From assembly GCA_017934545.1 (NCBI GenBank), contig JAGBJI010000001.1, forward strand, positions 1 to 64,000: a stretch of 64,000 nucleotides of DNA, given 5' to 3'. The translations under genes were made by a program, and so were the position numbers. Under the pieces are notes generated by a model, which was not told where the DNA came from, made no database searches, and saw only the letters and a program-made list of their open reading frames with translations. This document shows positions 1-9,032 of the stretch, piece by piece (positions within the stretch are counted from its first letter, which is position 1; every line of letters begins with the position of its first letter). The DNA is from Bacteroidales bacterium. GTDB taxonomy: Bacteria > Bacteroidota > Bacteroidia > Bacteroidales > P3.

Positions 1-174
1 CCTTCTTTTTTGCTTGATGAAATTGATATATACTACATGCTTGTAGTTTTCCTCTGCGAATAACTGGGAGATATAAGTCTTTCCGCATTGACGAATGCCC
101 ATGATGACAAGTGGGAAATGGTTTGGTTGTTCCTTCCACTTTTTTAATGTCTCAGATATTTTTCTTTTAAGCAT
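1..174 (-). CDS. AAA-family ATPase (DUF4143-type), N-terminal fragment
   Basis: Only the first 58 codons are in the window; the gene continues past the left edge. The start is the ATG at 172-174. The visible part reads as a short amphipathic helix followed by a P-loop: the residues GIRQCGKT near position 26 fit the Walker A motif of the AAA_14/DUF4143 ATPases that are common in Bacteroidota genomes. These are predicted P-loop ATPases of poorly known role. The partner DUF4143 domain would lie beyond the window. A good promoter lies just upstream (197-227). Confidence 0.75.
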   Translation of the reverse strand, partial: MLKRKISETLKKWKEQPNHFPLVIMGIRQCGKTYISQLFAEENYKHVVYINFIKQKRR

Positions 175-196
175 AACACATTAATTTTTTTGCGTG

Positions 197-227
197 CAAA
201 AATACGTTTTTCTAACGACTTTCGCAA
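197..227 (-). promoter_or_regulatory. Bacteroidota-type promoter for the ATPase gene
   Basis: On the minus strand a TTG (225-227) is followed after 20 bases by TATTTTTG (197-204), matching the -33/-7 pattern of Bacteroidota sigma-ABfr promoters. It lies about 23 bases before the ATG. The rest of the 175-389 spacer shows no gene. Confidence 0.55.
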
Positions 228-389
228 TAGTTGATGTCATTTTTCCAGCGACTTTTATATATTTTTATGCCTTTTTCCTAACGAAATTCACAATTCCGTT
301 GCATTTTACCCCAAATTGCATCTATAAGTTCAATGCCGAAATCCTCAAAGGTTTATTGTTGGAATATGCCGAAATTCTCAATGGAAATC

Positions 390-1550
390 CTATCCGAACA
401 GTCCATTAGTCAGGTTCACGGCATCCGCTTTCTTCTCCATCACCACGTCAGCATAAATCTCTGTGGTGTGGACGCTGGTATGCCCAAGGAGCTTGCTGGT
501 CGTATAGATGTCCGCCCCGGCTGTCAAGGTCATAGTGGCGAAGGTGTGACGGCTGGTGTGGAAGGTGACCAGTTTGTTAATTCCGGCACGTTTCGCCATA
601 TGCTTCAAAGCCCTGTTGGATGCGCCCAATGACGGAGCGTTGGGGAAAATCAACTGCTCATTTGCGTCCTTCGGTCTTTCTGGCATCCATAACTTTGCCT
701 GTTGACCCAAAGGAACAATGACGGGATGCTTGGTTTTCTGCATGGATGGCACAAATATCACCTCTCCCTCATCTGTCTTGCGGATGTCCTTCCAGCGGAG
801 TGTAGCCATGTCACCATGTCGCAGTCCCGTGAAACAGCAGAACATGAAAGTCTGTTTGGTGGCTGGGCTGCCTGTTGCAGCCTTGGCCATGCTGTTAACC
901 TCCTCTATGGTGAGAAACGTCCTGTCGCTTGGTATTTTTCCAAATTTCTCTTTCACTTCTATCTCATAGAAGGGATTCCGCAGAAGGAGTCCCTTCTTGA
1001 CGGCATAGTTGAGCATCGTATTGAGTGTTGTTTGGAAAACAAGCTTGGTATTGCCAGACAATTCCTTGGGGTTATCTGGCGACTTGGTGTTTTTGTAGGT
1101 GTCCCTGACATAAGCGAGAAGGTTCAGGTAAAAACGTTTGTCCACTTTGGATAGCAATATCCGTGGTCTTCTAATGCTCGTCAGGTATGATTTGACGATG
1201 TTGATGGTGGAACGGTTCATCTTCTGGTATGACTCTGACGCCCGTTTGATGTCCCTGAGATACACTTGGTATTCGTCCAAGAAATCGACAAACGCCTTTG
1301 AAGGAAGTTTCTCTTCTCCCGTTTCCTGCGGATGATCTATTCCCAGAACACGCTCGGATTTTAGTTTGAGGGCATGTTTGAGCGTGTTCTCGTTAACTCG
1401 CCTGTCATTCTCGTCCTTTTCTGGAATGAGATACAGGTTAAGCGATTCGTACCGCCGCTTGCCGCCCTTCTCATAGAACTCCAAATATAGTGACTGGTTG
1501 CCACTGGAAAGTGTTCTGTGCCGTAACTCAATCTTCTGATTTTTCTCCAT
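390..1550 (-). CDS. tyrosine recombinase / integrase, second of a tandem pair
   Basis: A site-specific integrase of about 386 residues when started at the ATG at 1550; an ATG at 1586 would add 12 residues but overlaps the upstream integrase more. An N-terminal arm-binding segment and a SAM-like core-binding segment are followed by the catalytic domain. Visible catalytic residues are Arg in TGLRHGD (about 244), HTSR (His331, Arg334), His357 in LLGHTS and the nucleophile Tyr366 in TEIYAD. All are intact, so the protein should be active. The start lies inside the 3' end of the first integrase, so the two are translated from one message. Such tandem integrases occur at ends of Bacteroidota integrative elements. 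Confidence 0.92.
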   Translation of the reverse strand: MEKNQKIELRHRTLSSGNQSLYLEFYEKGGKRRYESLNLYLIPEKDENDRRVNENTLKHALKLKSERVLGIDHPQETGEEKLPSKAFVDFLDEYQVYLRDIKRASESYQKMNRSTINIVKSYLTSIRRPRILLSKVDKRFYLNLLAYVRDTYKNTKSPDNPKELSGNTKLVFQTTLNTMLNYAVKKGLLLRNPFYEIEVKEKFGKIPSDRTFLTIEEVNSMAKAATGSPATKQTFMFCCFTGLRHGDMATLRWKDIRKTDEGEVIFVPSMQKTKHPVIVPLGQQAKLWMPERPKDANEQLIFPNAPSLGASNRALKHMAKRAGINKLVTFHTSRHTFATMTLTAGADIYTTSKLLGHTSVHTTEIYADVVMEKKADAVNLTNGLFG

Positions 1551-2739
1551 GTGACTCTTTTGATTGTTGGGTAAATAGTTCGTCAACGAGGCTGACGGCC
1601 TCCGTCTTCTTCCTGTCTATGATTTTACTATATATTTGGGTCGTGGTCACGTTGGCATGACCAAGCAGTTTACTTGTCGTGTAGAGGTCTGCGCCAAGAG
1701 TGAGCATCATTGTAGCGAAGGTATGGCGGCTGCAATGGAATGAGATTGTCTTGTCTATATGACCGTTCTTCACCCACTTTTTTATATGGTAGTTGATGGT
1801 GGCATCACTTGTAGGCAGCTTGAAGATGGGTTCATCAGGATTATTCTTCTCAACAAGAACTTTGAGGGCTTCACCTGACAGGGGAACGTTCAAAGGCTTC
1901 TGTGTTTTTTGCATAAAGACATGGACGTAGAGCGTCTTGCCATCAGGCATCTTATGTATCTTGTTCCAAGTAAGTGTACGCACGTCGCTGAGACGCAAGC
2001 CGCAGAAGCAGGAGAAGATGAACGCTTTCTTCACCTGCTCATTGGAACATGGCACATCTATCAAGTTACGCAGTTCCTCGATGGTAAGGAACTCGCGTTC
2101 CTCTGGTGATGGTTGGAATTTCTCTCTTTTGTCGAGCATCTTCATGGGGTTCTGCTGCAAGATACCTTCACGGACAGCCTTGTTCAGCGCACCATTCAAT
2201 ACCGCCTGATGATGGTGGGCGCATCCTTTGCTGATGGTACGGTTTTTCTGTTTCTTGGCTACGCTGTTCTTAGCCGTTTCAAGAAAGCGGAGGAAACCAC
2301 GGCAGAAGTCCTGATCTACTTCGTTCATGCCGATATATGATAGTCCTTCTTGCTCCAAATACAACTCAACTTTCTTGCGCATGTCTTGACGGCCTTTCAG
2401 AGTAGAAGACTGGAAGCCCATACTGTCCTGCTCATATTGGATAAGCCATTCCACGAGCGACATATTTGACCGTTTTATCTTGTCCCACTGCTTAATGCCA
2501 CGGTCTTGCAGGGCGATAATGCGGTCAGATTTTATCTTCTCGGCAATACTCCTTGTCCTGGCATTGACAGCTTTGGCATTGGGCAGACTCTCAGGAATGA
2601 GATACAGCCCAAGTGATTCATACTTGCGAGTACCCTTCACATAGATGTCAAGGTATAGACTGATGTTGCCATCCGCTAGTTTGCGTTCTCTGATGCGGAT
2701 GGGTTCTTTTACCTTCAATGGTTTCTTCGGCCTTGCCAT
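1528..2739 (-). CDS. tyrosine recombinase / integrase, first of a tandem pair
   Basis: A 403-residue paralogue of the next integrase, with the same order: basic N-terminal arm-binding region, SAM-like domain (about 95-200) and catalytic domain. Catalytic residues Arg249 (CGLRLSD), His335/Arg338 (HCSR), His361 (LLGHAN) and Tyr370 (TQIYSK) are all present. It is first in a two-gene unit read leftward, with its 3' end overlapping the second integrase by about 23 bases. No excisionase or transfer gene is visible, so the rest of the element is probably to the left, outside the window. An attachment site might lie in the spacer to the right. Confidence 0.93.
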   Translation of the reverse strand: MARPKKPLKVKEPIRIRERKLADGNISLYLDIYVKGTRKYESLGLYLIPESLPNAKAVNARTRSIAEKIKSDRIIALQDRGIKQWDKIKRSNMSLVEWLIQYEQDSMGFQSSTLKGRQDMRKKVELYLEQEGLSYIGMNEVDQDFCRGFLRFLETAKNSVAKKQKNRTISKGCAHHHQAVLNGALNKAVREGILQQNPMKMLDKREKFQPSPEEREFLTIEELRNLIDVPCSNEQVKKAFIFSCFCGLRLSDVRTLTWNKIHKMPDGKTLYVHVFMQKTQKPLNVPLSGEALKVLVEKNNPDEPIFKLPTSDATINYHIKKWVKNGHIDKTISFHCSRHTFATMMLTLGADLYTTSKLLGHANVTTTQIYSKIIDRKKTEAVSLVDELFTQQSKESHGEKSED

Positions 2740-3058
2740 TTTACTTCCTTGTGTTTACTTTGACGGTTACAAAATACACTTGTTTTCGGGTGCAAAGATA
2801 CAAATAATATTTGAACTACGTAACAAATATGCAACAAAATGTGTCGTAAAATGATAGAAGTTAGCAAAGTTTAATAATTATAGGAAATAACGCTAAAATG
2901 CTTTAATACAATGGCTTTTGATTACTTTTGTTATATATTCTTCGTTTTGTTTTCTGTCATCAAACCCTATACAGTGTAGGGTTCGGGGTGAAAAAACTGC
3001 GTTGTAAAAATGTAAATCCAGAAGACAAAAAATCCTTTTCAGAATAAATTTTATTTTA

Positions 3059-3136
3059 GACCGTCCAAAACCTCATTTCAAACCGTCTGAAATTAAGTTT
3101 TGAACCGTCTAAAACTGTGTTTCGGACGGTTCAAAA
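3059..3136. repeat. 22-bp periodic intergenic array 1 (core ACCGTC, 4 units)
   Basis: The core ACCGTC occurs at 3060-3065, 3082-3087 and 3104-3109, exactly 22 bp apart, and inverted as GACGGT at 3125-3130. A- and T-rich tracts separate the cores. The last two units form a perfect 12-bp inverted repeat, TTTTGAACCGTC (3098-3109) and GACGGTTCAAAA (3125-3136), with a 15-base spacer. It lies between divergent genes and has no T tail, so it is not a simple terminator. It matches the other nine arrays in period but has T-core-A rather than A-core-T polarity. Confidence 0.8.
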
Positions 3137-3279
3137 TAAATCGGTTTAAGAAAAGAATTTTTTCTTTGCATAAAATAAGAAATTCTCTTCTCAATAGAAT
3201 ATTTTTAAGTGTTACATTAATAGATGAGAAATAACGTTTTATATTGTGCATGGGGTATAAAAAAACAGAAAAATCTTTG

Positions 3280-3287
3280 TAATTTTG
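3280..3287 (+). promoter_or_regulatory. -7 box TAATTTTG for the esterase gene
   Basis: TAATTTTG matches the TAnnTTTG -7 consensus of Bacteroidota and lies about 43 bases before the ATG. No clear -33 TTTG was found at the usual spacing. Confidence 0.4.
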
Positions 3288-3329
3288 CAAAGTCTTTTGA
3301 TTTGAAATGAATAAAAAGGAAATAAAGTG

Positions 3330-4502
3330 ATGAGAAAAATAGCAGTAATAATTATTTTATGTTTGTTTGCGGCGGTTGGGTATGCACAAGAGGTGAAAGA
3401 ATGTTCGTTCGCTTGGGACGGCGTGACAAGGCAATACATTTGTATAATACCCTCCTGTTGCAATGAGTCGCAACCAAGAGGTATGATATTGATACTTCAC
3501 GGGTTAGGTGACGACAAAAACGGTTTTGCTGCGGCATTGAATGCAAAATCATTTGCAGAATCATCTGGTTGGGTGTGTGTTATTCCGCAGGCATTGAGTT
3601 CGGAGATAAAAGTGATGGGATATACTATCCCGTTGGGCAGTTGTTGGAACGCCGCCGTGTCAATAAATATAATGGGAAGTGATTATGTTCTTAACGGCAA
3701 TACAGATGATGAGGGCTTTTTGATGTCATTGCTTGACACAATGACAAAGAATTACAATATATCTACTGACAGCGTGTTTGTTACGGGCTTTTCCATGGGC
3801 GGTTTTATGACCCAACGCTTGTTGGTTGAACACGGAGATAAGTTTGCTGCCGCAGTGTCCGTAAGCGGTATGCTGCCCGCTGCATACAAACAGACAATGC
3901 CTTCGTACAACCGTCATCCTAACGTTATGCACGTGCATTCCCCCGATGATAATACCGTATTGTATAACGGTCAATTTGATTACTCCGATATTAATATGAA
4001 GTTTCAGGTCGGCTTGAGCGTGCCGCAGACGATAGAATATTGGAGAAGTTTTAACCAATGCCGCGATTCATATGTTACGGATACGTTCCCCGATACACGT
4101 GACGACGGATTGTTGTTTGTAAGAAAGAGTTACCATGACGGTATTGACAACTCGCGGGTGGTTTTGATAGATGTTGAAGGCGGCGTGCATACGTGGTACG
4201 GAGATACAAATGCCTATGACATTGATTACATGGAAGAGATATATAATTTTTGTACTGATAAAAAGCAGTCGCTTTGTGTGCATGAGGCAAATACAATGCC
4301 TTTTTCGGTTTATCCGAATCCTGCAAAAGACGGTATAACAGTATATGCTTCGGGCAGCGTGTCAATATTCAATGCAGAAGGGCAATTGATTAAGACTTTA
4401 AAGTGCATTAACGGCGGAACAAGGCTTGATACAAAAGGTTGGAACAGCGGTGTGTATTACCTCAAGTGCGGAAGTAAGGTGCAGAAACTTATTATTAAGT
4501 AG
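3330..4502 (+). CDS. secreted esterase (PHB-depolymerase/feruloyl-esterase-like) with T9SS sorting domain
   Basis: An alpha/beta-hydrolase of 390 residues. A signal peptide ends at GYA with Gln next. The hydrolase part shows an oxyanion-type LHGLGD segment, the nucleophile elbow GFSMGG and a late His in GGVHTWYG, as in the LpqC/PHB-depolymerase esterases. From about residue 315 a type A T9SS C-terminal domain begins with VYPNPAKDG and ends SKVQKLIIK, so the enzyme should be exported across the outer membrane and released or surface-anchored. The start is the ATG at 3330; a GTG three bases earlier is possible. It is a single gene. The substrate cannot be told from sequence. Confidence 0.85.
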   Translation: MRKIAVIIILCLFAAVGYAQEVKECSFAWDGVTRQYICIIPSCCNESQPRGMILILHGLGDDKNGFAAALNAKSFAESSGWVCVIPQALSSEIKVMGYTIPLGSCWNAAVSINIMGSDYVLNGNTDDEGFLMSLLDTMTKNYNISTDSVFVTGFSMGGFMTQRLLVEHGDKFAAAVSVSGMLPAAYKQTMPSYNRHPNVMHVHSPDDNTVLYNGQFDYSDINMKFQVGLSVPQTIEYWRSFNQCRDSYVTDTFPDTRDDGLLFVRKSYHDGIDNSRVVLIDVEGGVHTWYGDTNAYDIDYMEEIYNFCTDKKQSLCVHEANTMPFSVYPNPAKDGITVYASGSVSIFNAEGQLIKTLKCINGGTRLDTKGWNSGVYYLKCGSKVQKLIIK

Positions 4503-4634
4503 GCAAAGCGTAATTGCAGAATATTCGGGCGGGCTTTTATTTACGGTACAATCAATTGCAATTGCGTTGCATTGGGCAAAGAAGAAATTTTATTGATACT
4601 AAAAACTTAAAAATTTATAAAAACAAACAGAGAA

Positions 4635-5250
4635 ATGAAAAAACTGATTATTGGATTGCTATTAGGAATGGCGTTTCTTCCTTGTTCGGCACAAACATCA
4701 TCGCAAACTGCATTCGGAAAGCATGAATTGGGCATTTCGGCGGGGCTTTTGCCTACGACAGACAGCCGTATGTTTGCCGATATTTTAGTTGAGATTATTA
4801 CTTTCGGGCTTGTTGCTCCGGATGATATGACCGCTTACGGTTCGTATGCTTTAGATTACGGTTATCATTATTCGGATGAAATTACTTTCGGGGCGTTTGC
4901 AGGTTACAGTGCCAACAAAACGGATTATAAAAAGACGTATCAAGGCGTGGATTACAAAGAAGAAAACCTTAGGCGGTATTATTACTTTGTACCTACGGCT
5001 AAATTGACTTGGTCGCACGGCAATACGGTTAATTTTTATTCCTATGCAGGTGTCGGCGTATGCTACAAAAGCGAGCGGACAAAGGCAACGGATAACAACA
5101 ATGTGCCGACCGAAACCGACAACAGCGTAAAGTTGGCGTTTCAAATCACGCCTATAGGAATGGAAATAGGAAAAGCATTTAAATTCTTTGTTGGATTTGG
5201 GCATCGGCAACAGAGGCTTGGTCGCCGCAGGTTTGAGATATAATTTCTGA
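4635..5250 (+). pseudogene. outer-membrane beta-barrel protein gene, frameshifted near its 3' end
   Basis: The reading frame from the ATG at 4635 gives a signal peptide (ending CSA, then Gln) and alternating-hydrophobicity strands typical of a small beta-barrel of about 200 residues. As read it stops at 5243 with a basic tail, GRRRFEI, unlike any barrel end. One base less in the T run at 5196-5198 opens the frame LGIGNRGLVAAGLRYNF, ending at the TGA at 5248-5250. A final strand ending in an aromatic residue is the expected signal for BAM insertion. So this is a one-base frameshift: a mutation or a sequence error. Its function beyond barrel is unknown. It follows the esterase by 130 bp. Confidence 0.75.
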
Positions 5251-5383
5251 TTATTCGGATAACGGAATTCGTTTTCAATGTTTGCGGTAGACAGTGCGGC
5301 ATAGGAGTTTAATCCGTTCGGGTATTTAGGATTTTAATTGCCGTACATATAATAGCAAACAGAGAAATAGCAATTAATAAAAA

Positions 5384-5412
5384 CTCCGTCAGCTGAAATA
5401 AAGCCGACGGAG
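5384..5412. terminator. bidirectional terminator hairpin
   Basis: CTCCGTCAGC (5384-5393) pairs with GCCGACGGAG (5403-5412); A runs precede and T runs follow, so it can act in both directions. It separates the rightward barrel gene from the leftward DASS transporter. Confidence 0.85.
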
Positions 5413-5452
5413 TTTTTATTTTAAAATATATTTAGACAATGTTTTATTATAA

Positions 5453-6919
5453 TCAGCCGAAGTAGCCTACTTGTCCTAAAACAAACAAGATTACATATCC
5501 GAGTACCATTCCTATAATACCCATCAAAAGTCCTATACGCAACATTTGCTTTTGTTCAACCAAACCCGTGGAGTATGCTATTGCGTTAGGAGGTGTGGAT
5601 ATCGGCAAACACATTGCACATGAGGCCGAAATAGCTATACCTATCAATATAGTAGCTACGCCGCCTATTGCACCCAAGCTGTCGCCCATACCTTTGGAAA
5701 CCATTGCCAATATCGGCACGAGCAATGCTGAGGTTGCAGTGTTGGAAATAAAGTTGGACAACAGATAACAAATCAAGCCCGAAACAACCAATATAACCAA
5801 CGGAGAGAATGAACCGAACGGTATACTGTCTATTGCAGCTTCGGCAAGTCCCGAAGAGTTAAGGGCAAGTCCCAATGCAAAACCTCCGGCAACCATCCAA
5901 AGAACGTCCCAACTCAATCCCTGCAAATCTTTTGCTTTGATTACGCCCGTGACTGCGAATACTGCGATAGGCAACATTGCAACGGCGTTGGCGTTTATAC
6001 CCGTTACACGGTCCAAAAGCCAAAGCAATACGGTAACTATAAACGTTACGGCAACAACTACAGTACGCCAATCTTTCTTTACTTCACCCTCTATTTTCAA
6101 ATCTATAGTTTTTGCTTTGAACGGGAACATTTTCTTTAAGAAGAACCATCCTATTATAAGCAAAAGTATAGCATAAGGCATCATAACTATCATCCATTGA
6201 CCGAAACCTATATTCATGTTCAAACCTTCAGGGTCGTTGAGATACTTAAGTGCAATCATGTTCGGCGGAGTACCGATTGGCGAACCCATACCTCCTATGT
6301 TGGCAGCAACAGGTATAGCCAGCGTTAAGGCTATACGCCCTTTTCCGTCCGCAGGCAAAGCTTTGAAAACGGGAGCAAGAAACGTAAGCATCATCGCTGC
6401 AGTTGCGGTGTTGGAAACGAACATTGAAAACACACCCGTTACAAGCAAGAAGCCCAAAAGAACAATCTCGCTTTTCTTTCCGAAAGGTTTTAACAGCGAA
6501 CGAGCAAACACTACGTCCAAACCAGTCTTACTTGCAGCCTCTGCTAAAATGAAACCGCCCAAAAACAAAATGACGATAGGGTCTGCGAAAGTTGCAAGCA
6601 ATGCTTTGTAACTTAAAAGTTTTACATCTTCGGGCAGATTGGCTGAAAACAAAGACAACGAACTGTCGGAAGAGGTAAAAAGCAAAATACCTATCACCGC
6701 AACAGATGTAGCCCACGCAGGAATACATTCGGTTATCCAGCACAAAATGGCAAAAGCAAATACTGCTATTATGCGGCGGTGAACAATGGTAAGCCCGTCT
6801 ATGCCGAAAGCGTCCAAGGGCAGATTCCATACGGTTAAAGTTATGATACACGCAATTGCAAAGGCAATGAATTTGCGTGTACCCAAGCCTTTAATGAATT
6901 GTTGTGTTGGTGTTGACAT
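5453..6919 (-). CDS. DASS/SLC13-family sodium:anion symporter
   Basis: A 488-residue inner-membrane carrier with about 12 hydrophobic segments. It carries both diagnostic repeats of the family: SNTATAAMM followed by GSPIGTPPN in the first half, and SNTATSALL followed by PISTPPNA in the second. Family members take up C4-dicarboxylates, sulfate or tricarboxylates with Na+. The substrate is not readable here, but the adjacent AspT-type exchanger and aspA at 20.3 kb make dicarboxylates the most likely. A -7-like CAAAATTA (minus TAATTTTG) is at 7038-7045, about 120 bases before the start, so it appears to be transcribed on its own. Confidence 0.9.
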   Translation of the reverse strand: MSTPTQQFIKGLGTRKFIAFAIACIITLTVWNLPLDAFGIDGLTIVHRRIIAVFAFAILCWITECIPAWATSVAVIGILLFTSSDSSLSLFSANLPEDVKLLSYKALLATFADPIVILFLGGFILAEAASKTGLDVVFARSLLKPFGKKSEIVLLGFLLVTGVFSMFVSNTATAAMMLTFLAPVFKALPADGKGRIALTLAIPVAANIGGMGSPIGTPPNMIALKYLNDPEGLNMNIGFGQWMIVMMPYAILLLIIGWFFLKKMFPFKAKTIDLKIEGEVKKDWRTVVVAVTFIVTVLLWLLDRVTGINANAVAMLPIAVFAVTGVIKAKDLQGLSWDVLWMVAGGFALGLALNSSGLAEAAIDSIPFGSFSPLVILVVSGLICYLLSNFISNTATSALLVPILAMVSKGMGDSLGAIGGVATILIGIAISASCAMCLPISTPPNAIAYSTGLVEQKQMLRIGLLMGIIGMVLGYVILFVLGQVGYFG

Positions 6920-7079
6920 ATTTTTAATTTCTTTGCGGGTAGTGTGTTATGTTTGTTTTATGTTAATAAATATCCGTATCCGGCAGGCAACCCGCTTTAC
7001 CCCTGCAAAAACGGACTATGGTTGAAAAATAAATTTGCAAAATTATAACTTTTTTCCTTTTTAGCCAAACATTTTGCCC

Positions 7080-8789
7080 TTACAAACTTATCAAAACAAG
7101 CAATTGTGCGGCAAAAATACGCAAAAACATACTCAAAGGATAGACCGTTGCATATGCAGTGGCAGGTTGGTCGGTTTCGGTTGCGGCGTTTGCAAAAGCC
7201 AATGCGGGAGGGTCGGTGTGCGAACCTGCAATCATTCCCACTATTGTGTAGTAAGGGAATTTGAAAACAACCCTTGACAAAACCGAAACTATAAGAATAG
7301 GTACCAAGGTAATGATAAATCCGTACAATATCCACATATATCCCCCGTCAATGACGGTTTGAACGAATTTATCTCCGCAGGTAAGGCCGACGGCTGCTAA
7401 AAACATGGCTATTCCTATCTCACGCAGCATCATGTTAGCACCCGATGTGACGAATGTAACCACTTTGTACATAGGTCCGAAGCGGGCTATAAGGATGGCA
7501 ACAATCAACGGACCGCCCGCCAAGCCCAATTTAACGGGTTGCGGTATGCCCGGAAATTTAATCGGAACCAATCCCAAGACCACTCCGAGAAAGATTCCCA
7601 AGAAGATAGGTATCAAATTAGGAACGTCCAATTTCTTTAAAGAGTTGCCCAACTTGTTTGCAACTTTGTTGATATGCTCTTCGCTGCCCACAACTTTGAC
7701 CCTGTCGCCCAATTGCAACTGAAGATGGTCGTTAGGCACAAGTTCCACACCCGCACGTATTACCCTTGCGATAGTAATATTATAAAGCGATTCAAGGTGA
7801 AGGCTTCCCAAAGTCTTGCCCTGTATTTCTTTGTTGGTCACAACTATGCGGTGGGCTTCCAATTTGCCGTGGTCTATGTTCCATTGCTTGTCGTCCAAGT
7901 CCACTTGTTCGCCCAGAACCTTGATTATTTCGTCTTTGTATTCATTAAGCACCACCACGCGTAAGGTATTGCCCGTGTTGATGACGGTATCTTTGGTTGC
8001 GGGCAAAATAAGACCTTTGTCGTTTTTGATTCTTGTCACCGTTGCCGGTTTGTCAAAGAGTTTCAAAAATTCCCCGACCGTAAGTTTGTCCCATTTGTCG
8101 TTGGTGACGCGTATGGCAATGCCGTCGGGTTTGATTTTTGCCTTGTTTCTTGCCGCAAGTTCTTCCTGTTTGACATCTATTTTGCAGATATAACGCATTA
8201 TCATCGGCACGAATATTATGCCTATAACGCCCAAAGGATAAGCCATTGCATAAGCCGACGACAAAAACGAGCCGTCTTGGCCCGCATCGGCAAGGGTTTG
8301 TTGGGCTGCACCCAAGGACGGCGTGTTGGTTACCGCACCTGTCATTATACCCGTCATAGTTGCAAGCGGAGTGTCGGTAACAACGCTCAATACGGCGGTG
8401 GTTATGCAGGCAAGCAATATGACGGCAACGGCCATAAGATTGAGGTTCAATCCGCCGTGACGCAGAGATGAAAAGAAATTCGGTCCTACCTGCAAGCCTA
8501 TTGCATAGACAAACAGTATCAATCCGAACTCTTTGATAAATCCGAACAGCACGGGGTCAACGAAAGGGCGGTCTTCAACGCCCATGGAGAGTATTGCCTG
8601 ATAGCCGAAATGGCTTATGATTATACCCGTGAACAATACCCACGTAATACCGAGCGAAATGCCCTTGATTTTGAACCGTCCGAGATAAATGCCTATTGCT
8701 ATTGTTATACTCAACAGCAATATGGTCTGACCCATAAGCGAAGCCTTGTCACCGTAATTCAACAAGATGCCTTCAATCCATTGTTTCAT
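7080..8789 (-). CDS. AspT/YidE-type amino-acid:anion exchanger with two TrkA-C (RCK-C) domains
   Basis: A 569-residue transporter of the aspartate:alanine exchanger family. Two membrane halves carry the duplication motif: GLQVGPNFF and GAVTNTPSLG in the first, GLTCGDKF and GMIAGSHTDPPAL in the second. Between them lie two TrkA-C domains (about residues 225-290 and 305-375), likely a regulatory ligand site. The founding AspT swaps aspartate for alanine, and YidE/YbjL homologues are less defined. An aspartate ammonia-lyase is encoded 11 kb away, so aspartate or succinate exchange is plausible but is inference. Repeat array 2 lies upstream. Confidence 0.88.
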   Translation of the reverse strand: MKQWIEGILLNYGDKASLMGQTILLLSITIAIGIYLGRFKIKGISLGITWVLFTGIIISHFGYQAILSMGVEDRPFVDPVLFGFIKEFGLILFVYAIGLQVGPNFFSSLRHGGLNLNLMAVAVILLACITTAVLSVVTDTPLATMTGIMTGAVTNTPSLGAAQQTLADAGQDGSFLSSAYAMAYPLGVIGIIFVPMIMRYICKIDVKQEELAARNKAKIKPDGIAIRVTNDKWDKLTVGEFLKLFDKPATVTRIKNDKGLILPATKDTVINTGNTLRVVVLNEYKDEIIKVLGEQVDLDDKQWNIDHGKLEAHRIVVTNKEIQGKTLGSLHLESLYNITIARVIRAGVELVPNDHLQLQLGDRVKVVGSEEHINKVANKLGNSLKKLDVPNLIPIFLGIFLGVVLGLVPIKFPGIPQPVKLGLAGGPLIVAILIARFGPMYKVVTFVTSGANMMLREIGIAMFLAAVGLTCGDKFVQTVIDGGYMWILYGFIITLVPILIVSVLSRVVFKFPYYTIVGMIAGSHTDPPALAFANAATETDQPATAYATVYPLSMFLRIFAAQLLVLISL

Positions 8790-8878
8790 AGTGTTGATGT
8801 TGTTTTTTTGTTATTTTTATTCTTTTATATGTTTATTGTTTTTTGCCTTTAAAATTCCGCCCTTTGCGGTTTTGCTGC

Positions 8879-9027
8879 CGCCTTTTGCCTTTCGGTCGCC
8901 GCCCCTTCGCACTTTAATTCGGAAAAAATCTGATTTTTTGCCCTAAAAAACCTATTTTTTTCAGTTAAAAAATCTGATTTTTTCGGGATTGTTTCCGCAA
9001 AGGGCGGACGTTAAAAGTAAAAAGGCG
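8879..9027. repeat. 22-bp periodic intergenic array 2 (3 units, GCCC-type arms)
   Basis: Core units TCTGAT (8929-8934), ACCTAT (8950-8955) and TCTGAT (8973-8978), each with an A run before and a T run after, are 21 and 23 bp apart. They are framed by imperfect inverted arms: CGCCTTTTGCC then CCGCCCCTT on the left, and AAGGGCGG then AAAAAGGCG on the right. The element fills the spacer between two leftward genes and ends 5 bp from the stop codon of the OmpA-like gene. Confidence 0.85.
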
Positions 9028-9032
9028 TGATT

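Larger units (their letters stand above)
2740..3329. other. 590-bp divergent spacer between integrase and esterase
   Basis: No convincing gene is seen. It holds a 22-bp periodic array with core ACCGTC (3059-3136) and a TAATTTTG -7 box (3280-3287) for the esterase. As the outer flank of the integrase pair it is also a candidate location for an attachment site, but no duplicated target is visible within the window. Confidence 0.6.

Noticed and set aside
333-1335. Rightward frames opposite the integrase gene
   Set aside because: They are antisense shadows of a clearly coding, motif-bearing integrase.
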